This document shows, piece by piece, positions 34,495-42,903 of a stretch of 64,000 bases of DNA. Source of the stretch: Zemynaea arenosa (GTDB lineage Bacteria; Pseudomonadota; Gammaproteobacteria; Burkholderiales; Burkholderiaceae_D); contig NZ_SPVF01000006.1 in NCBI RefSeq assembly GCF_004614185.1, forward strand, positions 19,091 to 83,090. Reading direction: 5' to 3'. The notes under the pieces were generated by a model that ran no database searches, had not been told where the DNA came from, and was given only the letters and a program-made list of their open reading frames with translations. Position numbers and translations under genes: made by a program. Each line of letters opens with the position of its first letter. Within the stretch, counting starts at the first letter, position 1.

Positions 34495-37400
34495 AACTCG
34501 CCATCGACTTGCAGGGCGCCCAGCTGGCTGGCGCCGACGATGTCCGCACCTTGGCCCTGGCCATCGCCGCAGCCGCGGACACGCACGAAGTCCAGCTTCT
34601 TCTGAACGCAGCCCTTCCAGGCCTCGCTGACCTGCGTACCGCGGCCCTGCGCGTCGCTCCGAACGCCCGCGTCCAGGTCCTCGACTACATCGCGCCACCC
34701 GCAGACGCATTGTCGTGGCAGGCGCGCGCCAACGAGCGTGTGCGCGACTTCGTGCTCGCGACGATCGCGCCGGACGCGATCATCGCCACCGGCCTCGATG
34801 CACCGCCGAACAGCGCCACTGTCCGCACCTCGTCCGCCTGGTACGACCGCACCTTCGCCCTGCTGGCCGCCGCGTCAACGCACGCTGCGCCCGGCGCCGC
34901 CGCCCACCTGCTGGCCCGTACCCAAAGCACTGCCACCGGCCAAGTCATCGCCGCCGCGGCGACGCCGACCGACAGCACCAGCACAAGCACCGCCGGGCCC
35001 TCGCCGGCATTGGAAACCGCCCCCGCGAGCGCTCCCGCAGCGCACACCCTGGCCGACCGCTGGCAGCTTCCATCGAACGCCGTGACCACGCTGTCCTCCG
35101 ACGACGCCCAAGCCGCCGGCACCGCCCTGGAAGCCATCGCCGCCTGGCACGCCACGCACCCGCAAGCCGCCGCGCCCCGCGCCCGCCGCAAGCTCGCGCT
35201 GGTCTCCCCTTTGCCACCCGAGCGCACCGGCATCGCCGACTACATGGCCCAATGCCTGCCCGCGCTGATGGAATGGTTCGACATCGACCTCATACTCAAG
35301 CAGAGCAAAGTCGACCTCCCCGAAGAGTGCAAGGACCTCCCCCAGCGTGACGTCGACTGGTTCGACGCCCACGCCCACGAGTACGACCAGGTCCTCTACC
35401 AGTTCGGCAACAGCCCCTTCCACTCCCACATGTTCGGCCTCCTGCAGCGGCACCCGGGCGTGGTGGTGCTGCACGACTTCTTCCTGTCCAGCGTCCTGGC
35501 GTACGAGCAGATGACGCAGGCGATGCCGCACGTGTGGACCGACGCCCTGTTCCACTCGCACGGCTACGCCGCCGTGCGCGCCGCCCTGCAACCCGGCGGC
35601 ACGGAAGCCGCCACCGCGGCCTACCCCTGCAACCTCGACGTGCTGCAAGGCGCGACGGCCGTCATCGTCCACTCCGAGCACGCCCGCTCCATGGCCAGCG
35701 AATGGTACGGCCCGGGCGCAGACCGCAACTGGCACATGGTCCCGCTGCCGCGCTCCACGCCGCCCGCGCTGGACCGCGCCGCCGCCCGCGCCGCCCTCGG
35801 CATCTCCGCCGATGCCTTCGTGATCTGCACCTTCGGCTTCGTCGACCGCCGCAAGCAAAGCCACCGCCTGCTGGACGCTTTCCTTGCCTCCCCGCTGGCA
35901 CAGGATCCGCGCTGCGAGCTGGTGTTCGTCGGCTCCAACCACGCCGATACCTTCGGCAACCGAATGGTAGAGACGATCCGTAACGCAGGCCTCGGCCAGC
36001 GCATCCGCATCGCCGGCTGGACGGACGAACCGGTCTACCAGCAGTACCTGCAAGCCGCGGATGTCGGCGTGCAGCTGCGCAGCCAGTCGCGCGGCGAGAC
36101 TTCGGCCGCGGTCCTGGACTGCATGAACTACGGCTTGCCGACCATCGTCAACGCCAGCGGCTCCATGGCCGCGCTGCCGAATGACGCCGTGGTCAAACTC
36201 GCCGAAGAATTCGAGACTTCCGACCTGTCGGATGCGCTGACGGCCCTGTACCGCGACGCCGAGCGCCGCGCGACGCTGTCGCAGAACGCGCTGGCCGTCA
36301 TCGCCCGCGAACACCGCCCCGAACACGCCGCGCGCACCTACGCCCAGGTGCTGGACGAAACGCTGGCCGTGCAGGATCAGACCCTGCCCGCCCTGCTGCG
36401 CGACCTCGCCGCCATCGTCCCGCAGGACGACGACTCCGTGCGCGCCGCCGGCGCCCTGCTCGCCACGACCGGCGCACCGCTACCCCGCCCCCGTCAATTG
36501 CTGGTGGACGTGACCAATATCGTACGCCATGACCTGGGCACCGGCATCGAACGCGTGGTCCGCATGCAACTGCTGGAACTGCTCGCGCAGAGGGCCACCG
36601 GCCTGCGCGTCGAAGCCGTGTACCTCTCGAGTACGGGCGGCCGCTGGCACAACCGCTACGCGCCGCAGTACTGCTGCCGCATCCTCGGCATGGAGCAGGT
36701 GGTGGGCGTCGACGCCCCGGTGGACCTGCTCCCCGGCGACATCCTCTACGCACCCGACTATGAACCTGCCGCCACGGTCGAAGCCGCGCGCGCAGGCGTA
36801 TACGCGAACCTGCGCGCGCGCGGTGTGCAGACCGCCTTCCTGATCCACGACCTGCTGCCCGTCCTGCGCCCCGAGTTCTTCCCGCCTGGCGCCGACGCGC
36901 GCCACGCCACATGGCTGGACACCATCCACGCCAACGCGGACCGGCTGGTGTGCATCTCGGACGCCGTGCGGCAGGAAGCGCAGGCATGGTTCAAGGACCG
37001 TCCCAACTCTGGCGACAACGCACCAGCTTATGCCGTCGTCCACCACGGCGCAGACCTGGGCCAAGCGCCTGCCCCCACGGTCGCGGGCCAGGCCGATGCC
37101 GAGCTGCTGGCCCGCATGGGCAAAGCCCCGTGCTTCCTCATGGTCGGCACGATCGAGCCACGCAAAGGGCATTTGCAGGCGCTGGACGCCTTCGAGCAGC
37201 TCTGGCGCGAGGGCGTGAACGCGCACCTCGTGATCGTCGGCCGCGAGGGCTGGCGCGGCCTGCCGGACGACGAGCGCCGTACGATCCCGCGCATCATGTC
37301 ACGCCTGCGCGAGCACCACGAACTGGACAAGCGCCTGTTCTGGCTCGATGGCGTGAGCGACGCCGTGCTGGAGCAGGTCTACCGCCAGAGCACCTGCCTG

Positions 37401-37676
37401 CTCGCCCCGAGCGAAGGCGAAGGCTTCGGCCTCCCCCTGATCGAAGCCGCCCACCACGGGCTGCCCGTGCTGGCACGTGGCATCCCCGTCTTCCGCGAAG
37501 TTGGCGGCACTGCCGCCGCCTACTTCGAAGGCGACACCGGCGCCGACCTGGCTCATGCTATCCGCACCTGGCTCGACGACTTCCACGCCGCCCGCCACCC
37601 GAAGCCCGAGGCCATGGGCTCCATCACCTGGCGCGAGAACGCCCAGCGCCTGCTGGCCGCGCTAACCGGCCACTGA
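34491..37676 (+). CDS. Two-domain GT4 glycosyltransferase, putative polysaccharide polymerase
   Basis: Protein of 1061 residues. Residues 1-200 are Ala/Thr-rich and unrecognised. The first GT4 unit (about 228-625) has KLALVSPLPPERTGIADY at its start and a donor site ending RSQSRGETSAAVLDCMNYGLP. The second GT4 unit (about 660-1061) has HQGxD-like Gly-rich and FLMVGTIEPRKGH segments and the EX7E site SEGEGFGLPLIEAAHHGLP. Tandem GT-B units are typical of WbdA-like enzymes that build two-linkage repeat glycans before ABC-dependent export. Its location directly after Wzm, Wzt and the methyltransferase supports this. Probably peripheral to the inner membrane. Confidence 0.9.
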   Translation: MKLAIDLQGAQLAGADDVRTLALAIAAAADTHEVQLLLNAALPGLADLRTAALRVAPNARVQVLDYIAPPADALSWQARANERVRDFVLATIAPDAIIATGLDAPPNSATVRTSSAWYDRTFALLAAASTHAAPGAAAHLLARTQSTATGQVIAAAATPTDSTSTSTAGPSPALETAPASAPAAHTLADRWQLPSNAVTTLSSDDAQAAGTALEAIAAWHATHPQAAAPRARRKLALVSPLPPERTGIADYMAQCLPALMEWFDIDLILKQSKVDLPEECKDLPQRDVDWFDAHAHEYDQVLYQFGNSPFHSHMFGLLQRHPGVVVLHDFFLSSVLAYEQMTQAMPHVWTDALFHSHGYAAVRAALQPGGTEAATAAYPCNLDVLQGATAVIVHSEHARSMASEWYGPGADRNWHMVPLPRSTPPALDRAAARAALGISADAFVICTFGFVDRRKQSHRLLDAFLASPLAQDPRCELVFVGSNHADTFGNRMVETIRNAGLGQRIRIAGWTDEPVYQQYLQAADVGVQLRSQSRGETSAAVLDCMNYGLPTIVNASGSMAALPNDAVVKLAEEFETSDLSDALTALYRDAERRATLSQNALAVIAREHRPEHAARTYAQVLDETLAVQDQTLPALLRDLAAIVPQDDDSVRAAGALLATTGAPLPRPRQLLVDVTNIVRHDLGTGIERVVRMQLLELLAQRATGLRVEAVYLSSTGGRWHNRYAPQYCCRILGMEQVVGVDAPVDLLPGDILYAPDYEPAATVEAARAGVYANLRARGVQTAFLIHDLLPVLRPEFFPPGADARHATWLDTIHANADRLVCISDAVRQEAQAWFKDRPNSGDNAPAYAVVHHGADLGQAPAPTVAGQADAELLARMGKAPCFLMVGTIEPRKGHLQALDAFEQLWREGVNAHLVIVGREGWRGLPDDERRTIPRIMSRLREHHELDKRLFWLDGVSDAVLEQVYRQSTCLLAPSEGEGFGLPLIEAAHHGLPVLARGIPVFREVGGTAAAYFEGDTGADLAHAIRTWLDDFHAARHPKPEAMGSITWRENAQRLLAALTGH

Positions 37677-37685
37677 CGCGGCACC

Positions 37686-39692
37686 TCAGCGCAGCTTGTC
37701 TGCTGCCCAGCGGGCGAATTCCTCGCCGACGAGGAGGTCGCCGCGGTAGCTGAGGTGGTGGGTGTCGCGGTAGATCACGATGTCGTCCTGCTTGACGTGG
37801 CATTTGCGGTCGTCGCAGAAGGCGGCCGAGGGGTCGAACACCAGCACGGACGGGAACTCCTTCAACACAGACATCACATCGGCGTTCGCCGCCAGCTGCG
37901 CGGCGTAGGCGGAACGCGGGATGGCGCAGTCGACGCGGGTCTTGGAGGTGGGCACGGCGCCGCGGCCGATGCAGGTGCGCGGTTCCCATTCCAGCTTGGG
38001 CGTATCGGCCACGTAGATCACACGCTTACCCTTCGCGGTGAACTGGCGCAGCGTTTCGCGCAGCGCCGGCAGCAGACGCGCCTTCTCGTCCGCGCCCTGG
38101 TGCAGGGACAGGGCGGTCGACAGGATCACGGTCTTGATCGACGGCGTATTCAGCGCCAGTTCCAGCATGCCCGGAGTCGCCAGCTGGTACTCGTCTCCGG
38201 TACCGGGCAGCCCGATGAACGGCACCCGCGTACCGAACTTGACGAGGTTCTCGCCGCGGGAGTGCCAATACTTCATCTGGCCCGCAACGATGTGATACGC
38301 GTGACTGTCGCCGATCAGCGCCACGGTCGGCTCGCGCTTCACGTCGTCCATCAGACAGTAGCGGTAAAAAGAATCGAACCCGAAGCGCGCCTTGCAAGCC
38401 TTCGCATTCTCGACGTCTTCCACCAGCACCAGGTCCTTCTGCTGCAAGGCCGTATCGACCACTGCGGAACGCTGCGGCAGGCCGTCGGACTGGTAGATGA
38501 ATGCACCCAGACCACCGAGCGCACATACGGCAGCCACCAGCCCGCCCACGCGCACGCGGCGGCGTGACGACGAATAGCGCAGCGGGCGCTCGACAAAGCG
38601 CCACGTCGCCCAAGCCAGCATCACCGAAGCGCCCAGCAGCACCAGCTTGAGCGGCCGCTCTGGAATGTCGCCCTCCACGATGCGCGCATAGGACAGCAGC
38701 GGCCAATGCCACAGGTAGAGCGGATAGCTGATCAAGCCAATGCCGACCATCAGGCGGTTCGACAGCAGCACGCGGTTCACCCACGCCAGTGGCCCCGCGA
38801 TGATCAGCAACGCCGCGCCCAGCACCGGAAGCAGGGCCCAGTTGCCGGGGAAGGACTGCTCGCGCCGAACCAGCAGCAGCGCCAGGGCAAGTAACGCGAA
38901 GCCTGTCCACGCCAGCCGATTGCGCGAACCCGCGCTACTGAAGCCCGCCCGCGCCACCACGCGCCCTTCGCGCATCACGCCACCGAACAGGCTTACGCGG
39001 TACACGCCGAACCACGCAATCGCCCCGCCCACCAGCAGCTCCCACACCCGGCTCGCCGGCGAATAGAACGTCGCGGTCGGCCACCGATGCACGCCGCCAA
39101 TATTGACCAGGAAGGACACCGCCAGCACCGCCAGAATGGTCTTGAGCAGCGACACGCGCAGGCGAGCCGCCACCAGCAGTACCAGCGGCCACACGATGTA
39201 GAACTGCTCCTCGATCGCCAGCGACCACAGATGCAGCAGCGGCTTGGTCTCGGCCGACGTATCGAAATACCCGACTTCGTTCCACAGGAAGACGTTGGAG
39301 ATGTACCCCGCCCCGCCCAGTACATGCTTGCCCAGCTGCTTGTACTCGTCCGCGAACAGCCCGAACCAGCCGAAGGCCAGCGTGGCCGCCAGCACCAGTC
39401 CCAGCGCGGGGAAGATGCGCAGCACGCGGCGTGCGTAGAAGTCGGCGAAGTCCAGCGTCCCACGCCGCAGGTTGGCCAGCAGGATGGTGCCGATCAAATA
39501 CCCGGAGATGACGAAGAAAATATCCACGCCGACGAAGCCGCCCGGCAGCTTGCCCGGGAAGGCGTGGAACAGCACCACGGACAGCACGGCGACGGCACGC
39601 AGGCCATCGATGTCGGGGCGGTAGGACGGGTGAACGGGAACGGCAGGCGCGCGCGTGGCCGGCGCCGCCTGCTGCGGATTCTCTAGCTTCAT
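37686..39692 (-). CDS. OafA/YrhL-type acyltransferase with SGNH domain
   Basis: Inner-membrane protein of 668 residues that probably O-acetylates a surface glycan. The acyltransferase-3 domain (about 20-390) starts RPDIDGLRAVAVLSVVLFHAF, has FVGVDIFFVISGYLI and about ten helices. A C-terminal SGNH hydrolase-like domain (about 430-668) carries the nucleophile block VALIGDSHAYH and the catalytic Asp-His in DTHHLSYRGD. It faces the polysaccharide operon tail to tail with a 9-base gap. A role in decorating that polymer is likely but not shown. Confidence 0.92.
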   Translation of the reverse strand: MKLENPQQAAPATRAPAVPVHPSYRPDIDGLRAVAVLSVVLFHAFPGKLPGGFVGVDIFFVISGYLIGTILLANLRRGTLDFADFYARRVLRIFPALGLVLAATLAFGWFGLFADEYKQLGKHVLGGAGYISNVFLWNEVGYFDTSAETKPLLHLWSLAIEEQFYIVWPLVLLVAARLRVSLLKTILAVLAVSFLVNIGGVHRWPTATFYSPASRVWELLVGGAIAWFGVYRVSLFGGVMREGRVVARAGFSSAGSRNRLAWTGFALLALALLLVRREQSFPGNWALLPVLGAALLIIAGPLAWVNRVLLSNRLMVGIGLISYPLYLWHWPLLSYARIVEGDIPERPLKLVLLGASVMLAWATWRFVERPLRYSSSRRRVRVGGLVAAVCALGGLGAFIYQSDGLPQRSAVVDTALQQKDLVLVEDVENAKACKARFGFDSFYRYCLMDDVKREPTVALIGDSHAYHIVAGQMKYWHSRGENLVKFGTRVPFIGLPGTGDEYQLATPGMLELALNTPSIKTVILSTALSLHQGADEKARLLPALRETLRQFTAKGKRVIYVADTPKLEWEPRTCIGRGAVPTSKTRVDCAIPRSAYAAQLAANADVMSVLKEFPSVLVFDPSAAFCDDRKCHVKQDDIVIYRDTHHLSYRGDLLVGEEFARWAADKLR

Positions 39693-39733
39693 GGACGGAC
39701 TACTTGGTCTTGTTATGGACGTGTTATCCCGTC

Positions 39734-39739
39734 ATTGTA
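39734..39739 (-). promoter_or_regulatory. Candidate -10 box (TACAAT) of the acyltransferase gene
   Basis: On the minus strand TACAAT (5 of 6) lies about 40 bases before the acyltransferase ATG and after the rhlE terminator. No clear -35 is seen. Confidence 0.35.
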
Positions 39740-39763
39740 AGCCCGCCATGCCGCCGCAGGACG

Positions 39764-39791
39764 AAAAAAAAGGCCGGGTCACCCCGGCCTT
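39764..39791 (-). terminator. Intrinsic terminator of rhlE
   Basis: AGGCCGGG and CCCGGCCT pair around a 4-base loop, followed on the minus strand by eight T residues, 18 bases after the rhlE stop. Confidence 0.92.
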
Positions 39792-39808
39792 CATCGATGC
39801 AGCGAGCC

Positions 39809-41311
39809 TTAAGCCTTGGGCAACCCGCCCAGCAGTGCGGCGACCGGGCGCTTGCCCGCCTTGATGGCGCTGCGCGGTGCGACCGTTTGCTCGGCCTTCG
39901 GCTCCGCAGGCTGCGTCGGCTCGTACGGCTTGAGGAACCACGGATCCACCTTCTCGCGGCGCAGTGGGGCCGGACGGCGCTCGCCACGGTCCGAACGCTC
40001 GCTGCGGTCGGGGCGCTCACTCCGTTCGGGGCGTTCGCCACGGTCAAAGCCACCGCTGCGATCCGCACGCACTTCGTCCGAACGCCCGCGGCGGCGCTCA
40101 CCACGGTCCGACGCATCGCGCGAACGGCGCGGCGGCTCGAAGCCTTCCAGCTGCCCGCGCGTGATCGTCTGCTTGATCAGCTTTTCGATATCCACCAGCA
40201 GGCGCTCGTCGGAATCGGTGTAGATCGACATCGCATCGCCCGACGCGCCCGCGCGGCCGGTGCGGCCGATACGGTGCACATAGTCTTCCGCGTTGTACGG
40301 CAGGTCGTAGTTGATCACGCACGGCAGGTCCGAGATATCCAGGCCGCGCGCGGCCACGTCGGTAGCCACCAGCACTTCGATCTCGCCCTTCTTGAAGGCG
40401 TCCAGCGCCGCCATGCGTTCCTGCTGCGTACGGTCACCGTGGATGGCCAGGGCCTTGATGCCGTCCTGCTCCAGCGAGCGGGCCAGGCGCGAGGCACCAA
40501 TCTTGGTGTTCGAGAAGACGATCACCTGCTTCAGCTCGTGCTTGCGGATCAGGTGCGCGACCACATCGCGCTTGTCCTCTTCGCCGACCTTGTAGACCAC
40601 CTGGGTCACGCGGTCCGCAGTCGCATTCGAGCGAGCCACCTCGATGGTCACCGGATCGGTCAGGAAGCTGTTGGCCAGCTTCTTGATCTCGCCCGAGAAG
40701 GTGGCCGAGAACATCAGGTTCTGGCGCTTTTTCGGCAGCAGGTTGATGATGCGCTGCAGGTCGGGCAGGAAGCCCATGTCCAGCATGCGGTCCGCCTCGT
40801 CCATCACCAGCATCTGCACCTGGCCCAGGTTCACGTTCTTCTGCTCGACGTGGTCCAGCAGGCGGCCCGGCGTGGCGATCACGATTTCCACGCCGCGGCG
40901 CAGGGCCTCGGTCTGCGGTTTCATGTCCATGCCGCCGAAGACGACGCAGCTGCGCAGCGGCGTGTGGCGCGAGTAGGCAGCCACGTTCTCGGCCACCTGC
41001 ACCGCCAGTTCGCGGGTCGGGGTCAGGATCAGGCCCCGCACCGGATGGCGCGCGGGGCTCATGCTGGTGCTGGCGTGGGCCAGCAGCTGCTGGATCATCG
41101 GCAGCGAAAAGCCGGCGGTCTTGCCGGTGCCGGTTTGAGCGGCCCCCATGACATCGCGCCCCTGGAGCACGACGGGGATGGCCTGCGCCTGGATCGGCGT
41201 GGGGATGGTGTAGCCCTGGTCGCTCAGCGCGCGCTGGATCTCGGGCGCGAGGCCGAAATCGGAAAAGCGCGGCGTCGCCGGAGCGGTATCGGGAGTGTTC
41301 GTATCTGACAT
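39809..41311 (-). CDS. rhlE: DEAD-box RNA helicase RhlE
   Basis: ATP-dependent RNA helicase of 500 residues acting in ribosome assembly and RNA turnover. Helicase motifs are in order: Q motif near FSDFGLAPEIQRALSDQGY, AAQTGTGKTA, PTRELA, the DEAD box in VMDEADRMLDMGF, SAT, VATDVAARGLD and HRIGRTGRAG. The C-terminal 110 residues are rich in Arg, Glu, Asp and Ser in loose repeats (RGERPERSERPDRSERSDRG), a probable disordered RNA-binding tail. Start MSDTNTPD has GGAGG 8 bases upstream, and that site lies inside a leader hairpin, so translation may respond to temperature or to helicase activity. Confidence 0.95.
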   Translation of the reverse strand: MSDTNTPDTAPATPRFSDFGLAPEIQRALSDQGYTIPTPIQAQAIPVVLQGRDVMGAAQTGTGKTAGFSLPMIQQLLAHASTSMSPARHPVRGLILTPTRELAVQVAENVAAYSRHTPLRSCVVFGGMDMKPQTEALRRGVEIVIATPGRLLDHVEQKNVNLGQVQMLVMDEADRMLDMGFLPDLQRIINLLPKKRQNLMFSATFSGEIKKLANSFLTDPVTIEVARSNATADRVTQVVYKVGEEDKRDVVAHLIRKHELKQVIVFSNTKIGASRLARSLEQDGIKALAIHGDRTQQERMAALDAFKKGEIEVLVATDVAARGLDISDLPCVINYDLPYNAEDYVHRIGRTGRAGASGDAMSIYTDSDERLLVDIEKLIKQTITRGQLEGFEPPRRSRDASDRGERRRGRSDEVRADRSGGFDRGERPERSERPDRSERSDRGERRPAPLRREKVDPWFLKPYEPTQPAEPKAEQTVAPRSAIKAGKRPVAALLGGLPKA

Positions 41312-41318
41312 TTGAGCC

Positions 41319-41336
41319 GCCTCCCTCACTGGAGGC
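41319..41336 (-). promoter_or_regulatory. Leader hairpin over the rhlE ribosome-binding site
   Basis: On the minus strand GCCTCC and GGAGGC form a perfect 6-bp GC stem around the loop AGTGAG. The 3' arm is the Shine-Dalgarno GGAGG itself, 8 bases before the ATG. Confidence 0.6.
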
Positions 41337-41364
41337 ACGTATTCATGACATGGGAAAGCCCTAC

Positions 41365-41393
41365 AGCATACCTCAAATCGCCCTGACCGTACA
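41365..41393 (-). promoter_or_regulatory. Possible promoter of rhlE
   Basis: On the minus strand TATGCT (41370-41365) follows TGTACG (41393-41388) after 17 bases; matches are 4 and 3 of 6. It would give a leader of about 47 bases containing the hairpin. Confidence 0.35.
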
Positions 41394-41435
41394 CGCGCCC
41401 GCCTGCCCCGGCCCATCCGGCTCAGCCTTATGGTT

Positions 41436-41441
41436 TATACT
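41436..41441 (+). promoter_or_regulatory. Candidate -10 box (TATACT) of the GT2-GtrA operon
   Basis: TATACT, 5 of 6 to consensus, 48 bases before the chosen ATG. Its position argues against an earlier in-frame ATG at 41430 as the start. Confidence 0.35.
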
Positions 41442-41489
41442 CTTGCATTTAACAAGCCTGCAACATCGCTGTTGTGCAGCGCCAGTCTC

Positions 41490-42530
41490 ATGCATATTTC
41501 CATTCGCGAATCCGCCGAAGCCGCCGGGGCTGCTGACACCGTCGGCGCCATGCCGCCCACAGGCACCGGGGTCGCGGTCATCATTCCCAGCTACAAGGTG
41601 ACCCGCCACATCCTGGGCGTGATCGCGGCCATCGGGCCGGACGTCGAGCGCATCTACGTGGTGGACGACCGTTGCCCGGACCAATCCGGCGCCTTCGTGC
41701 GCGCCGAGTGCCGGGATCCGCGCGTGACCGTGCTGGACCACGCCGAGAACCAGGGCGTGGGCGGGGCGGTCATGACGGGCTACCGCGCCGCGCTGGACGA
41801 TGGCATGCAGATCCTGGTCAAGGTCGACGGCGACGGCCAGATGGACCCGGCCCTGCTGCCCGCCTTCATCGCGCCCATCCTGGCGGGCGAGGCGGACTAC
41901 ACCAAGGGCAACCGCTTCTACGACCTGGAGCAGATCGGCGCCATGCCGCCGGTGCGCCTGTTCGGCAATGCCGTGCTGTCGCTGCTGACCAAGCTGTCCT
42001 CCGGCTACTGGGACCTGTTCGACCCCACCAACGGCTACACCGCCCTGCACGCCACGGCGGCCTCGCACCTGCCCTTCCACAAGATCAGCAAGCGCTATTT
42101 CTTCGAGACGGACATGCTGTTCCGCCTGAACACGATCGGCGCGGTGGTGGTGGATGTGCCCATGGACGCCAAGTATGCGGACGAGGTCAGCAACCTGAAG
42201 ATCAGCCGCATCGCGACCGAGTTCCTGTTCAAGCACGTGCGCAACTTCGGCAAGCGGGTGCTGTACAACTATTACCTGCGGAACATGTCGCTGGCCTCGC
42301 TGGAGCTGCCGCTGGGCCTGGCCATGCTGCTGTTCGGCACCATTTTCGGCGCCACGCACTGGATCGAATCGGCGCGCGCCCATGTGCCGACCCCGGCGGG
42401 CACCGTGATGGTCGCCGCCCTGCCCTTGCTGATGGGCATGCAATTGGTGCTGGCCTTCCTCGCCTACGACATCAGTTCCGTGCCACGCCGCCCGGTGCAG
42501 AAGAAGTCGCTGTTCCGCCGCAATGCGTAG
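41490..42530 (+). CDS. Family 2 glycosyltransferase, polyprenyl-phosphate-sugar synthase-like
   Basis: Protein of 346 residues. The GT2 domain (about 30-250) starts GVAVIIPSYKVTRHI, with VVDDRCPDQSG and the metal motif KVDGDGQMDP. Two C-terminal helices (about 275-300 and 310-335) anchor it to the inner membrane. Such enzymes make undecaprenyl-phosphate-linked sugars for GT-C transferases. It heads an overlapping trio with GtrA-like and GT-C-like genes, the usual composition of a periplasmic glycan-modification cassette. Start MHISIRES is preferred; the upstream Met overlaps a likely -10 box. Confidence 0.88.
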   Translation: MHISIRESAEAAGAADTVGAMPPTGTGVAVIIPSYKVTRHILGVIAAIGPDVERIYVVDDRCPDQSGAFVRAECRDPRVTVLDHAENQGVGGAVMTGYRAALDDGMQILVKVDGDGQMDPALLPAFIAPILAGEADYTKGNRFYDLEQIGAMPPVRLFGNAVLSLLTKLSSGYWDLFDPTNGYTALHATAASHLPFHKISKRYFFETDMLFRLNTIGAVVVDVPMDAKYADEVSNLKISRIATEFLFKHVRNFGKRVLYNYYLRNMSLASLELPLGLAMLLFGTIFGATHWIESARAHVPTPAGTVMVAALPLLMGMQLVLAFLAYDISSVPRRPVQKKSLFRRNA

Positions 42531-42903
42531 CCTGCTCGCCCACCGGCGCCAGTTCCTCGTGTACCTGGCCGGCGGCGTGCTGTCGGCGGTGGTGGACGTG
42601 GGCGTGCTGCAGATGATGCTGTCGGCCGGCACGGTCGCGGGCGCGGCGGTCAGCGCCGGGTTCGCGGCAGGACTTCTGGTCAATTACCTGTTCCACCTGC
42701 GCGTGACTTTCGGCGGCTCCGCCGAGTCGGGCAACTTCGTGCGTTACCTGTGCGTGGTGGGGCTCAATTATGTGCTCACGCTCGGCTGCGTGGCGCTGGG
42801 CGTCAAACTTGGCGCGGGCGTGCTGGTGGGCAAACTGGTGGCGCTGCCGCTGGTCGCCCTCAACGGCTTCGTGCTGGGCAAACTCTGGATTTTCCGCTCA
42901 TGA
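42523..42903 (+). CDS. GtrA family membrane protein
   Basis: Membrane protein of 126 residues with four helices. The GtrA pattern is clear: FLVYLAGGVLSAVVDVGVL, the inner loop NYLFHLRVTF and a closing helix ending NGFVLGKLWIF. Members are thought to flip undecaprenyl-phosphate-sugars across the inner membrane. It overlaps the GT2 gene by 8 bases and the next gene by 4, so the three are translationally linked. Confidence 0.92.
   Translation: MRSLLAHRRQFLVYLAGGVLSAVVDVGVLQMMLSAGTVAGAAVSAGFAAGLLVNYLFHLRVTFGGSAESGNFVRYLCVVGLNYVLTLGCVALGVKLGAGVLVGKLVALPLVALNGFVLGKLWIFRS

Noticed and set aside
38284..38300. TGTGATACGCGTGACT as another CRP-type site
   Set aside because: Only one half-site matches and it lies inside the acyltransferase coding region.
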